A stretch of 64,000 nt of DNA from JADZEM01 sp046328125 (GTDB lineage: Bacteria > Chloroflexota > UBA6077 > JACCZL01), in contig JAXLXF010000038.1 in NCBI GenBank assembly GCA_046328125.1, positions 8,347-72,346 on the forward strand, written 5' to 3'. Each line of letters opens with the position of its first letter. The first letter of the stretch is position 1. The notes beneath the pieces were generated by a model. That model searched no databases. It saw nothing but the letters and a program-made list of their open reading frames with translations, and was not told where the DNA came from. The position numbers were made by a program, and so were the translations under genes. Below are positions 15,168 through 23,513 of this stretch, piece after piece.

Positions 15168-17318
15168 TCAGCTCACCCGCTCCACACGCAGCGTACGTGG
15201 CCGCTCCTGTCGGGTGGCCGCCTCCGGGCGTCGGTCTTGACGCCGGTCCGTGGTCAGCCGGGCCACGGCCCGAGCGCCGTGCTGTACGCCCTCGCCCGGC
15301 TGCTGGCCACCGGGCAGGCCGTCGTCCAGGCGGAAGCGGGTCACCAGCGCGCGCAGGTGGTCGGCGGTCGCGGACAGCTCCTCGGCCTGCGCGGTCAGCT
15401 CCTCGACCTGGGCGCTCATCTCCTCCGCCGAGGCTGAGACCTCCTCGGTGGCCGCCGAGCTCTCCTCGGACAGCGACGCGATGGACTGGATCGCGGAGGT
15501 GACCTGGTCGGCCTGCGCCGCCATCTCCTCCGTCGCGGCGCTGCTCTCCTCGACGACGGCGCTGATGCTCTCCATCGCCTCGACGACGCTTCGCGCCCCG
15601 GCCGACATCTCCCGGGCCGTCGCCGCGATCTCCACGATGCTGGCGGTGGACGACTCGACGGCGACCAGGATCGCGTCGAGGGCCGTGCCAGCCTGGTCGG
15701 CCCGCGCGGCGCCCGCTTCGACGCGCTCGGAGCCCGCCTCCATCGCCTGGACGGCATCGCGGGTACCGTGCTGAACGTCGCGGATCAGCTCGCCGATCGC
15801 TCTGGTCTCACGCTGGGAGCGTTCGGCCAGCTTCCTGACCTCGTCGGCCACCACCGCGAAGCCTCGCCCGTGCTCGCCGGCTCTCGCGGCCTCGATGGCG
15901 GCGTTCAGCGCCAGCAGGTTGGTCTGCTCGGCGATGTCGTCGATGGTTTCGACCACGGCGCCGATCTTCTCGCTCAGCTTGCCGAGCTCGTCCACCTTGT
16001 GCGCCGCGTCGGCGACGACCTGCTGGATCTCGGTCATGCCGGCGACGGTCTCGCGGACGGCCATGGCGCCGTGCTCGGCCGAAGCGCGGGTCTGCTCGCT
16101 GGCGGCCACCACGCTCTGGGCGTTGGCTGCCACCTGCTCCACGCCGGCCGCCATCTGGCTGGCGGTCGCCGCGACGGTCTGGATCTGGCGCGCCTGCTCC
16201 GAAGCGCCCCGCGCGATGCTGTCCACCGCCTGGGCCAGCTCGTGCACGGCCTCGCTGGAGCGTTGCGCCGAGCCACTGGTCTCCTGCGCGCCGCTCGCGA
16301 CACCCTGCATGGTGGTCGTGACCTGTTGCACGGCGCCGCTGGTCTGGCCGGCTGCCTGCCCGAGCAGGTTGGCCGTCTCCGACACGCCGTCCGCCGACGC
16401 CCGGACCTCGCCAATGGTGTCACGGAGGGAGGCACGCATCTCGGCGAAGGCGGCGCCGGTCTCCTGGATGCCGCCGATGATCCGATTGAAGGCGACGGCC
16501 ATCGTGCCGATCTCGTCGCCGCCGTGCACGGTGATGGGCCGGGCGGTGACGACGACGTCACGGGTCAGATCGCCGGACGCCAGCGCGCGAGCGACCGCCA
16601 CGAAGGACGCGACGTCCTGCTCGGCCACCTGGCGGGCGGCAGCAGCCACCTCGCCGACGGCGTTGACGATGGATCGGGCCAGCAGCAGCGCGATGCCGAT
16701 GCCGAGCGCCGTGGCAGCCCCCAGCACGACGAGGGCGAGCGCTCTGACGCGGCTGGCCTCGTTCGCCAGATCGGCGATGGCCGTGTCGCGACGCCGCAGC
16801 AGCCGGTCCGCCAGGCTGTCGAGCGCGGCGACGGCGTCGCGGTCCTTGCCGCTCATGACGGCGTCGGCCTCGTGCATGTGTCCGCCACCGGGGCCGCCGT
16901 ACGCTGCCTTCGCTTGCGTCCAGGATGCCAGGTAGACGGCCCAGCCTTTGTCGAAGGTCTGGATGGTGGCCTGCTCCTCGGGGGACCAGCTCAGGTTCAA
17001 CTGGTCGAGCTTCGCGCGGAGCGCCTTCAGGTCGGCGGCGCGGTCGTCAAACTCGGCGGCGTACTTCTCGAACTGCTTCGGATCCTCGCCGCGCAGGATC
17101 GTGTTCTTGAGCGCCTGCACCTGGAGCAGCAGGCCGGCCCGCATCTCCTGCGCGATCGCTGCACCCTCGGCTTCACCGTGTAGGAGGTGGTTGTAGGCGA
17201 GATCTTGCTGACGCAACTGGAACGCCGTCCAGGCTGCGACGCCGCCGGTCAGCGCCGCCACGAGTGCGATGCACCCGAGCAGCTTCCAGCGCAAGCCGAT
17301 GCTCCACAGTCGAATCAT
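15168..17318 (-). CDS. Methyl-accepting chemotaxis-type transducer
   Basis: This 716-aa membrane receptor has TM1 at about residues 13-32, a helical extracytoplasmic domain at about 33-190 (four-helix-bundle type, with a His/Gly-rich GGPGGGHMHE loop near 141), TM2 at about 192-214, and a HAMP-like linker to ~300. The long signalling coiled coil follows, with the highly conserved tip DIAEQTNLLALNAAIEAARA. It would control a CheA-type kinase. The ATG at 17318 is preceded by GGAGAGGG. The C-terminal tail is ~50 residues, rich in Arg/Gln, and shows no CheR-docking pentapeptide. No cheA/W/R/B genes are in the window. Confidence 0.88.
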   Translation of the reverse strand: MIRLWSIGLRWKLLGCIALVAALTGGVAAWTAFQLRQQDLAYNHLLHGEAEGAAIAQEMRAGLLLQVQALKNTILRGEDPKQFEKYAAEFDDRAADLKALRAKLDQLNLSWSPEEQATIQTFDKGWAVYLASWTQAKAAYGGPGGGHMHEADAVMSGKDRDAVAALDSLADRLLRRRDTAIADLANEASRVRALALVVLGAATALGIGIALLLARSIVNAVGEVAAAARQVAEQDVASFVAVARALASGDLTRDVVVTARPITVHGGDEIGTMAVAFNRIIGGIQETGAAFAEMRASLRDTIGEVRASADGVSETANLLGQAAGQTSGAVQQVTTTMQGVASGAQETSGSAQRSSEAVHELAQAVDSIARGASEQARQIQTVAATASQMAAGVEQVAANAQSVVAASEQTRASAEHGAMAVRETVAGMTEIQQVVADAAHKVDELGKLSEKIGAVVETIDDIAEQTNLLALNAAIEAARAGEHGRGFAVVADEVRKLAERSQRETRAIGELIRDVQHGTRDAVQAMEAGSERVEAGAARADQAGTALDAILVAVESSTASIVEIAATAREMSAGARSVVEAMESISAVVEESSAATEEMAAQADQVTSAIQSIASLSEESSAATEEVSASAEEMSAQVEELTAQAEELSATADHLRALVTRFRLDDGLPGGQQPGEGVQHGARAVARLTTDRRQDRRPEAATRQERPRTLRVERVS

Positions 17319-17519
17319 GGATCCCTCTCCATCTGCCACACTTCGCACCACAGATAGGGTGCATCGCGACATCTCCACATGTCGGGCCACCGTAGAGAGA
17401 AACGCCCGTACGACTGGCGCCGGAGATGGACGCGCGCTGACAGGTCACTAACAAAACCGGGATGCCTGCAGCGTCATGGCCGGGCCAGGGGAGTGGAGAG
17501 GCATCGAGGCTCGACGCGC

Positions 17520-17548
17520 TTGCTCATCTTTGAGAGGACCGATACAAT
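17520..17548 (+). promoter_or_regulatory. Sigma-70-like promoter upstream of the hybrid kinase
   Basis: TTGCTC at 17520-17525 and TACAAT at 17543-17548 are separated by exactly 17 bases. This is the best housekeeping-type promoter match noticed. It faces the histidine kinase start at 17690. The rest of the 370-base gap shows no gene. Confidence 0.45.
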
Positions 17549-17689
17549 CTGGCCGTCTCTCGCCGCTCTCGCCCTCTCCGAGCTGATGAGACAGGTGCGG
17601 TCGCCACCGGATGGGTCGTCCCTGCCCGCATTGGCAAGCGTGGTGTCAAGCGATCCCCAGGCTCCCACCACCTCGCGACTGGCTTCTGA

Positions 17690-19813
17690 GTGGGCGACGG
17701 GGTGGGGACGGGCATGGGTGGGATCTCGATGGTCGGGCCGCCGGCCGAGCGGCCATCCGACGACGGACCTTCTGCGTCCGCCGCCGTGGGCGCCGTCGGT
17801 GCGGGCTGGCTCTGCGAGCGGCGCGCCATTCTGGCCGTTCTGGCCGCCGAGAGCATCCTGACCTGGTGTGGCGTCCTCTACTATCTGCTCGCCAGGACGC
17901 CCATCCCCGGGATGGCTCAGTGGGCGTACTACGTGGTGGCGCCCGTCGTCACCGTCATGTTCTGGGCGTATCTGCGCGGCTGGGAGCCGGCGCGGTACGT
18001 GACCGTCGTCGTCAACGCGGTGATGATCGGCGCGATCATGCCGCTCCCCTCTGAGCGTTTTGACTACTTTCCGCACGCCTTCATCATCCCGAGTGCGCTG
18101 GCGCTGGTGCTGGGCGGGCCGCGCTGGGTGGTGGCGAGTGCTGGCGCGACGTTCGCGATCTTCTTGCTGCGCGCGGGCGGCTTCACCGGCTACCTCTCCC
18201 CAGCCCATCTGCTGGCGCTCGCGATCACGATCACCTGCCTGGTGGTGAGCCGCCTGGTCGTGGACGCGGCCCGGCAGGAGGCCGAGCTGCGCGCGCGCCA
18301 GGCCGAGCTCGCTCGCCAGGAGATCCAGGCGCAGGAGGAAGCGCTCCGTGCGAATGAGATGCAGCACCGCGCCCTGATCGACGCTATCCCAGACTCGCTC
18401 TACCGCATCGACCGTCATGGGACGATCCTCGAACGGCGTGCCCCGAGTGACCGGCGCGCGCTCCTCCACACGGTGTACGAAGGGCGCACGCTGGACGACC
18501 TGCTCGGTCCGGAGATCGGGGGACAGCTCGGCCGGGCGATCGAGCAGACCCTGGCGACCACCCATCCGAGCGTCGTCGAGTACGAGCGCCGGGAAGGCGA
18601 CGAGACGCACTACCGCGAGGCGCGCATCGTAGCGCTCGAAGGGGATCAGGTGCTGGCCCTGATCCGGGACATCGGCGAGCGCAAGGAAGCCGAGCGCCAG
18701 CGTGAGCTGTTCGAGCGGGGCCAGCGGCTGCGGGCGCTCGGGCAGATGGCTGGCGGCATCGCCCACGACCTGAACCAGGCGCTGGCGGTGGTGACCGGCT
18801 ACGCGGAGCTGGCAATCGACGACCTGTGGCAGCTGCCGAACACGGCTGAGACGCGTGGATTCCTGGAAACGGTTACACAGGCCGCCATGCAAGGATCAGA
18901 CTCGGTGAAGCGGCTGCTGACGTTCGCACGGCAGCAGGATCAGGGGCCGATCGAGCGGGTGGACGTGGCCCAGGTCGTGGAGGACACGGCCCGCTTCACG
19001 GCGCCGCAATGGCGGGACCGCACCCAGGCTGAGGGGCGTCCGGTCGTGCTGGAGACCCAGGTCGAGCCGGGGCTGCGCGTGCGTGGATGGGCGACGGCGT
19101 TGCGCGAGGCGTTGATGAATCTGGTGCTGAACGCCGTGGACGCCATGCCGGACGGCGGCACGATCGTCGTCAGCGCCCGCCGCGAGGGGGACCTGGCCCT
19201 GGTGGAGGTCGCCGACTCCGGTTTCGGGATGCCGCCGAGCGTCCAGGAGCACATTTTCGAGCCGTTCTACACCACGAAGGGCGAGCTCGGGACCGGGCTG
19301 GGGCTGGCGATGGTGTTTGGGATCGTGGAGCGGCACGGCGGTGAGATCGCCGTTCGCTCCGTGCCGGGCGAGGGGACCACGTTCTCCCTGCGACTCCCGC
19401 TGGATGCCGATGGGGCGTCGTCGGCGCTGTCCCCGACGGTGCCGACCTCGGTGCTGCCGATCCGGGTGCTGGTGGTGGACGACGAGCCACAACTGGCACG
19501 GATGCTCGCCGCGATGCTGGCCCGCGACCGCCACGACGTGGAAGTCGCGACCTCCGGCGAGGAGGCGGTCACCCAGCTCGAAGCCGGCGGCTACGACGTC
19601 GTCATCTCCGACCTGAGCATGGGCAGCGGCATGAACGGCTGGCAGCTCGCCGAGGAGGTCGCGCGGCGCTGGCCGGACACCCACGTCGTGCTGGCCTCCG
19701 GGTGGGGCGCCGGGATCGGCGAACAGGAGGCCCGCGAGCGCTCCGTGGACGGCGTGCTCGCCAAGCCGTACCGCCTGGACGACGTTCGGACGGTGCTGGG
19801 GCGGCTGACCTGA
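17690..19813 (+). CDS. Hybrid sensor histidine kinase (membrane sensor, PAS, kinase, receiver)
   Basis: This ~707-aa inner-membrane kinase has five or six hydrophobic segments at residues 46-190, a coiled-coil stretch at 191-228, a PAS-like domain at about 222-335, a HisKA domain with phospho-His359 (GGIAHDLNQALAVV), an ATPase domain with N-box Asn481 and GTGLGLAMVFG, and a C-terminal receiver with Asp641 and Lys692. The H-box is of the NtrB-like type common in soluble hybrid kinases. The start is uncertain: GTG 17690, or a later ATG such as 17714. Its stop overlaps the ATG of the next response regulator by one base, so the pair forms a coupled two-component system. The signal is unknown. Confidence 0.85.
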   Translation: MGDGVGTGMGGISMVGPPAERPSDDGPSASAAVGAVGAGWLCERRAILAVLAAESILTWCGVLYYLLARTPIPGMAQWAYYVVAPVVTVMFWAYLRGWEPARYVTVVVNAVMIGAIMPLPSERFDYFPHAFIIPSALALVLGGPRWVVASAGATFAIFLLRAGGFTGYLSPAHLLALAITITCLVVSRLVVDAARQEAELRARQAELARQEIQAQEEALRANEMQHRALIDAIPDSLYRIDRHGTILERRAPSDRRALLHTVYEGRTLDDLLGPEIGGQLGRAIEQTLATTHPSVVEYERREGDETHYREARIVALEGDQVLALIRDIGERKEAERQRELFERGQRLRALGQMAGGIAHDLNQALAVVTGYAELAIDDLWQLPNTAETRGFLETVTQAAMQGSDSVKRLLTFARQQDQGPIERVDVAQVVEDTARFTAPQWRDRTQAEGRPVVLETQVEPGLRVRGWATALREALMNLVLNAVDAMPDGGTIVVSARREGDLALVEVADSGFGMPPSVQEHIFEPFYTTKGELGTGLGLAMVFGIVERHGGEIAVRSVPGEGTTFSLRLPLDADGASSALSPTVPTSVLPIRVLVVDDEPQLARMLAAMLARDRHDVEVATSGEEAVTQLEAGGYDVVISDLSMGSGMNGWQLAEEVARRWPDTHVVLASGWGAGIGEQEARERSVDGVLAKPYRLDDVRTVLGRLT

Positions 19814-20667
19814 TGATGGAGCGCCACGCAACGCACCAGCCGGGCGACGGGGACGGACCGCCTGGAAGCGGCGCCGGATCGTCGGGCGGACCGGTGGGGC
19901 GAGCCAGTCGCGCGGCGATCTTGATCGTGGACGACGATCCGCGCATCCGGGTGATGCTGCGCCAGGTGCTGGAGCGGGCCGGGTACGCGGTGCGCCTGGC
20001 CGTAGACGCCGTGGAGGCGGAGCGGGCGGTCCTGGAAGCGCTTCCCCAACTGGTGCTGCTGGACGTCTCGCTGCCGCGCGGCTCGGGGCCGGACCTGCTT
20101 CGCGGCTGGCGTGCACGGGGGCTCCAGGTGCCGGTGGTGATGCTGACGGCCCACGGCGGCGCCGAGCGCGAGGCATCCTTGCTGGAAGCGGGCGCCGACG
20201 ACTTCATCGACAAGCCGGTCCAGGCGCGGGTGCTGGTGGCACGGGTCGCAACCGTGCTGCGACGGGCCGGCGCGGCGACGGGTGGCACTGCCAGTGCCGG
20301 TGGAGCGACGGCTGCGACGGGCGCCGGCACGGCCAACACGACCCAGGCCAGCGCCCTCTATGCCGGCCCGCTGATCCTCCACGTCCGCGAGCGGCTGCTG
20401 GTGGTGCACGACCGCCGCGTGACGCTCACCCGCACCGAGACGGCCCTGCTGCGTGAGCTGCTGCAGGCGCCCGGCGTCGTCCGTCCATATGATGACCTGC
20501 TGACCCGCGTCTGGGGGCCGGCGACGGTGGGCCAGACGGAGCTGCTCCACACCAACGTCTACCGCCTGCGGCGCAAGCTGGAAGCGGACCCGTCCCACCC
20601 CGTCCTGCTCGTGGCGACGGCTGGCGTAGGCTACTGCCTCCTGCCGGACCTGGATCGACCACGGTAG
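19813..20667 (+). CDS. OmpR/PhoB-type DNA-binding response regulator
   Basis: This 284-aa cytosolic regulator has a Gly-rich leader (residues 1-33), a receiver domain (about 34-150, phosphoacceptor Asp84 in VLLDVSLPRG, Lys134), and an Ala/Gly/Thr linker (about 150-180). A winged-helix output domain ends with HTNVYRLRRKLEADPSHPVLLVAT-like recognition-helix and wing sequence. It should bind direct repeats upstream of its targets when phosphorylated, most likely by the kinase encoded immediately before it. The ATG at 19813 shares a base with that kinase's TGA. The longer upstream frame is not needed. Confidence 0.88.
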   Translation: MMERHATHQPGDGDGPPGSGAGSSGGPVGRASRAAILIVDDDPRIRVMLRQVLERAGYAVRLAVDAVEAERAVLEALPQLVLLDVSLPRGSGPDLLRGWRARGLQVPVVMLTAHGGAEREASLLEAGADDFIDKPVQARVLVARVATVLRRAGAATGGTASAGGATAATGAGTANTTQASALYAGPLILHVRERLLVVHDRRVTLTRTETALLRELLQAPGVVRPYDDLLTRVWGPATVGQTELLHTNVYRLRRKLEADPSHPVLLVATAGVGYCLLPDLDRPR

Positions 20668-20782
20668 CGGAACCATCGCCCCGGTCGCCTCGTCTATCGG
20701 GGGTGTACAGAGCGGATGTTGCCGATACCGTGGTGACGCACGCGGACGCGCATGAGGCGTCCGGCGGCAGGGGAGATCTCAG

Positions 20783-21403
20783 GTGGGCATGGACGTCGCG
20801 CCGCGCTTCCAGTACCAGACGTATCTGATTCGTCGTCAGTTCTTCAAGCTGTTCGGGGCCGCGTTCCACGTCTACGGCCCGAATGACGAGCTGGTCTTCT
20901 ACTCGAAGCAGAAGGCGTTCCGGCTGCGCGAGGACATCCGCCTCTACGCCGACGAGAGCGCGACCGAGGAAGTGCTGACCATCCACGCGCGGCAGTGGCT
21001 GGACTTCGCCGCCGCCTACGACGTGTACGACACCCAGACCGGCGAGAAGATCGGCGGCCTGAAGCGGCAGGGGTTCTCGTCGCTGGTGCGGGACCACTGG
21101 ACGTTCATGGACGCCTACGACCGCGACATCGGCACCATCGAGGAGGAGAGCGCGGTCCTGGCGCTGGTGCGTCGCTTCATCGCGCTGGGCGACTGGATCC
21201 CGCAGAAGTTCGTCGGCACGGTGAACGGCCAGCCGGTCTGCGAGTTTCGCCAGCATTTCAACCCGATCGTACAGAAGATCACGCTGGACTTCAGCATGGA
21301 CCCGTACGGGCAGCTGGACCGGCGGCTCGGGCTAGCGGCGGGCATTCTGCTGAGCGCCATCGAGCAGCGCCAGGGCAACGAGGGGATCTCGCTCGGGATC
21401 TAG
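20783..21403 (+). CDS. LURP-one-related / tubby-C-like beta-barrel protein
   Basis: This 206-aa soluble protein starts with RFQYQTYLIRRQFFKLFGAA and has alternating beta strands such as YDVYDTQTGEKIGGLKR and ITLDFSMDP, a pattern typical of LURP-one/YxjI-like proteins with the tubby C-terminal fold. The last helix, RRLGLAAGILLSAIEQRQ, is the expected central hydrophobic helix. Bacterial members are mostly uncharacterised. The start could be GTG 20783, with AGGGGAG eight bases upstream, or ATG 20789. It follows the response regulator after ~115 bases and may be part of the same transcript. Confidence 0.7.
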   Translation: MGMDVAPRFQYQTYLIRRQFFKLFGAAFHVYGPNDELVFYSKQKAFRLREDIRLYADESATEEVLTIHARQWLDFAAAYDVYDTQTGEKIGGLKRQGFSSLVRDHWTFMDAYDRDIGTIEEESAVLALVRRFIALGDWIPQKFVGTVNGQPVCEFRQHFNPIVQKITLDFSMDPYGQLDRRLGLAAGILLSAIEQRQGNEGISLGI

Positions 21404-21410
21404 GACGCGG

Positions 21411-21460
21411 ACGCCCTCACCCCCAGCCCCTCTACTCTCCCTGTGCGCGGGCGGGGGACC
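21411..21460. repeat. Family B repeat (degenerate copy)
   Basis: CCCTCACCCCCAGCCCCTCT followed by TGTGCGCGGGCGGGGGACC lies directly after the LURP-one-like gene and within the 3' end of the broken glycosyltransferase frame, whose original stop codon may have been lost here. The pairing is weaker than in other copies. Confidence 0.55.
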
Positions 21461-22040
21461 AAGGGCAGCGGGTGTCGTGGTTCGTTGGCAGCGGCGTAGC
21501 CCGTATGCTGCCCAGCCGTCGCCGTACGGCACGGTCACCCGGGGCGGCCCAGAGCAACTGAACCCGAACGCTCCGGACGGCGTGAACCCGACGTACCAGG
21601 CGTGCGGCGCGTAGATGCCGTCCACCACCAGCTGCACGAAGCGGCGGGGCTCGCCTGTTGAGAGGGCGGTCTCGCGGGCGCGTTCGACGACCGCGTCGCC
21701 ACGCGACCAGCCGTTCCACTCGTACCCGGCGTCGATCTCGGCGGCCGGGATGCCAGCCGCCACCATCGTCTGTGCCACGGTCCAGACGGCCGTCTGACGC
21801 GCCATGTACTCGCGCTGCCAGCTGACGCTCCAGCCGGCGAACAGGAGGACGCCGACCAGGAGGATCGGGAGGGCGGCGCGGCGGCCGCGGCTGGCGTAGG
21901 CGCCGATGGCGAGCAGGCCGGGGAGGACCGGCAGCAGGTAGCGGTCGTAGATGCCGTTGACCGGCCCGCCGACCGGCCCGTACCCAAGCGTCAGCACCAG
22001 GATGCCGCCCGCCGCGATAGCCAGCAGGCGCAGTGCGAGC

Positions 22041-22146
22041 GGGAAGCCCCACCCCCGACCCCTCCCCATTGCGATGGAGAGGGGAGACAGGCAATCATCT
22101 CCCCCTCTCCATCGCAATGGGGAGGGGTTGGGGGTGGGGCTTCCCG
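22041..22146. repeat. Family B double element: ~100-bp palindrome inside a gene
   Basis: The left arm, from 22041 (GGGAAGCCCCACCCCCGACC...), is mirrored by the right arm ending at 22146 (...GGGTGGGGCTTCCC). The arms are about 44-46 bp, with one substitution and one indel (GGGG versus GGGGG). The centre GACAGGCAATCATC is unpaired. It interrupts a glycosyltransferase between two membrane helices. Confidence 0.85.
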
Positions 22147-23332
22147 GTCACCTGCCCAGCCAGCTCGACCACTGCCAGCACCAGCCCGGCCGCACCGAGC
22201 AGCGCCGCTCCGACGAGCACGGTCAAGGTCGTGGTGTCCACCGAGATCGCGCGGGGATGCAAGCCGGAGACGGTCAGGCCGCTCGAGGAGAGGGTGTTGC
22301 CGAACAGCGGGCTGAGCGCGGCCAGCCAGTCCGTCACAAGGCTGGCCCGGCGCCAGAGGATGCCGCCCAGTATCAGCAGCAGCAGGCTGGCGAGCCCGTA
22401 CTGCCAGGTGCGCCAGCCTCGCCGTCCCCGCCAGACACGCCAGCCGCGCGGGAGCCAGAGGGCGACCACCGCCGGGGCGGCAGAAAGGCCGAGCAGCAGG
22501 CTCGCGAGCGCTGTCTCCTTCAACGCCACGCCGACGAGATCCGCGAGCGTGGCCGCCTGCCAGATGTCCGCGAACCGCACCTCGACGCCGACGTCGCCCG
22601 GATCGGCGTATGCCAGCAGCACGACGACCAGCGAGCACGGGACCAGGAGCGCCGCCAGGAGCTGGAGGCGATGCCTTAGCGACTGTGCTCGGCTCGTCCG
22701 GACGCCGGTCAGGCGGCGCGCCGGGGTGACCCAGGCGGCGTACAGCTCCGGCAGCGCCCCGAGGAGCACGGCCGGAGCCAGCGCGATCCCGACCTGCCGC
22801 ACCAGGCAGGCCAGCCCCACCATCGCCGAGCCGGCCGCCAGCCACCCCAGCCGGACACGTCCAGCAGGCGCTGCCCTGGCCCCTTCCAGCGCGACGGTCA
22901 GGCACCAGACCGCCGCCAGCATGACCGTCAGGAATGGGACGTCGGTCATGAAGGTGTAGGCAAGGTGCAGAAAGATCGGGTGGAACAGCAACAGGAGTGT
23001 CGCGCCGAGCGCCACGGCCGGCGAGACGAGCCGCAAGAGCAGTCGGTAGAAGAGGACCAACGCGACAGCTGCCAGCACCAGGGTGCCGAGCCGCAGGCCG
23101 GTCAGCGAGAACCCGAGCAGCTTCGAGATAGCCGCGCCCCACCACGCCTGGGCCACAAACGCGGTGTCGATCCAGACCGAGCGATGGTAGGCGCCGGTCT
23201 CCACGAGATGCTGCACGGCCTGGGCATACGTCCAGTCGTCGTCCACGGCAAACTCGCCGACCGGCGAGACGACGAGCGGCACAACAGCCATTGTCGCCAG
23301 CAGCACCGCCAACCCGAGACGACGCGGTAGCA

Positions 23333-23386
23333 ACCCCTCACCCCCAGCCCCCTCGTGCTGTCCCGCAAGCGGAAGAGGGGGAGCCA
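23333..23386. repeat. Family B repeat encoding a glycosyltransferase N-terminus
   Basis: CCCTCACCCCCAGCCCCCTC with CGGAAGAGGGGGAGCC is translated on the minus strand as the LAPPLPLAGQHEGAGGEGLL leader just before TM1 of the broken glycosyltransferase. This matches the situation at 25847-25891. Confidence 0.65.
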
Positions 23387-23513
23387 GCGGATTGCGGCAG
23401 GGGGACATGAGGGGGTTTCCTGCACGATCTTACAGAACGCGGCCTCGCCAGTGAGCCTGGTCCGTGGACGCCCGCCGGGTGCAGAAAACGGACGAGCACC
23501 CGACTGAGTGCGT

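Larger units (their letters stand above)
21332..23408 (-). pseudogene. Membrane glycosyltransferase (GT39-like), frame broken inside a palindrome
   Basis: The first 437 residues (23408 to 22095) form a GT-C membrane enzyme: VDDDWTYAQAVQHLVETGAY after TM1 with clustered catalytic-type acids, then about nine membrane segments. The frame stops inside the palindrome at 22041-22146. A second frame resumes with LALRLLAIAAGGILVLTLGY and DRYLLPVLPGLLAIGAY and a soluble tail, reading to 21332, where it overlaps the convergent gene. The break is one base: the coding strand has GGGGG where the other palindrome arm has GGGG, and four Gs would give one continuous protein. The N-terminal ~28 residues are encoded by another family B repeat. 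It could be a real pseudogene, a slippage switch, or an assembly error. Confidence 0.75.
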
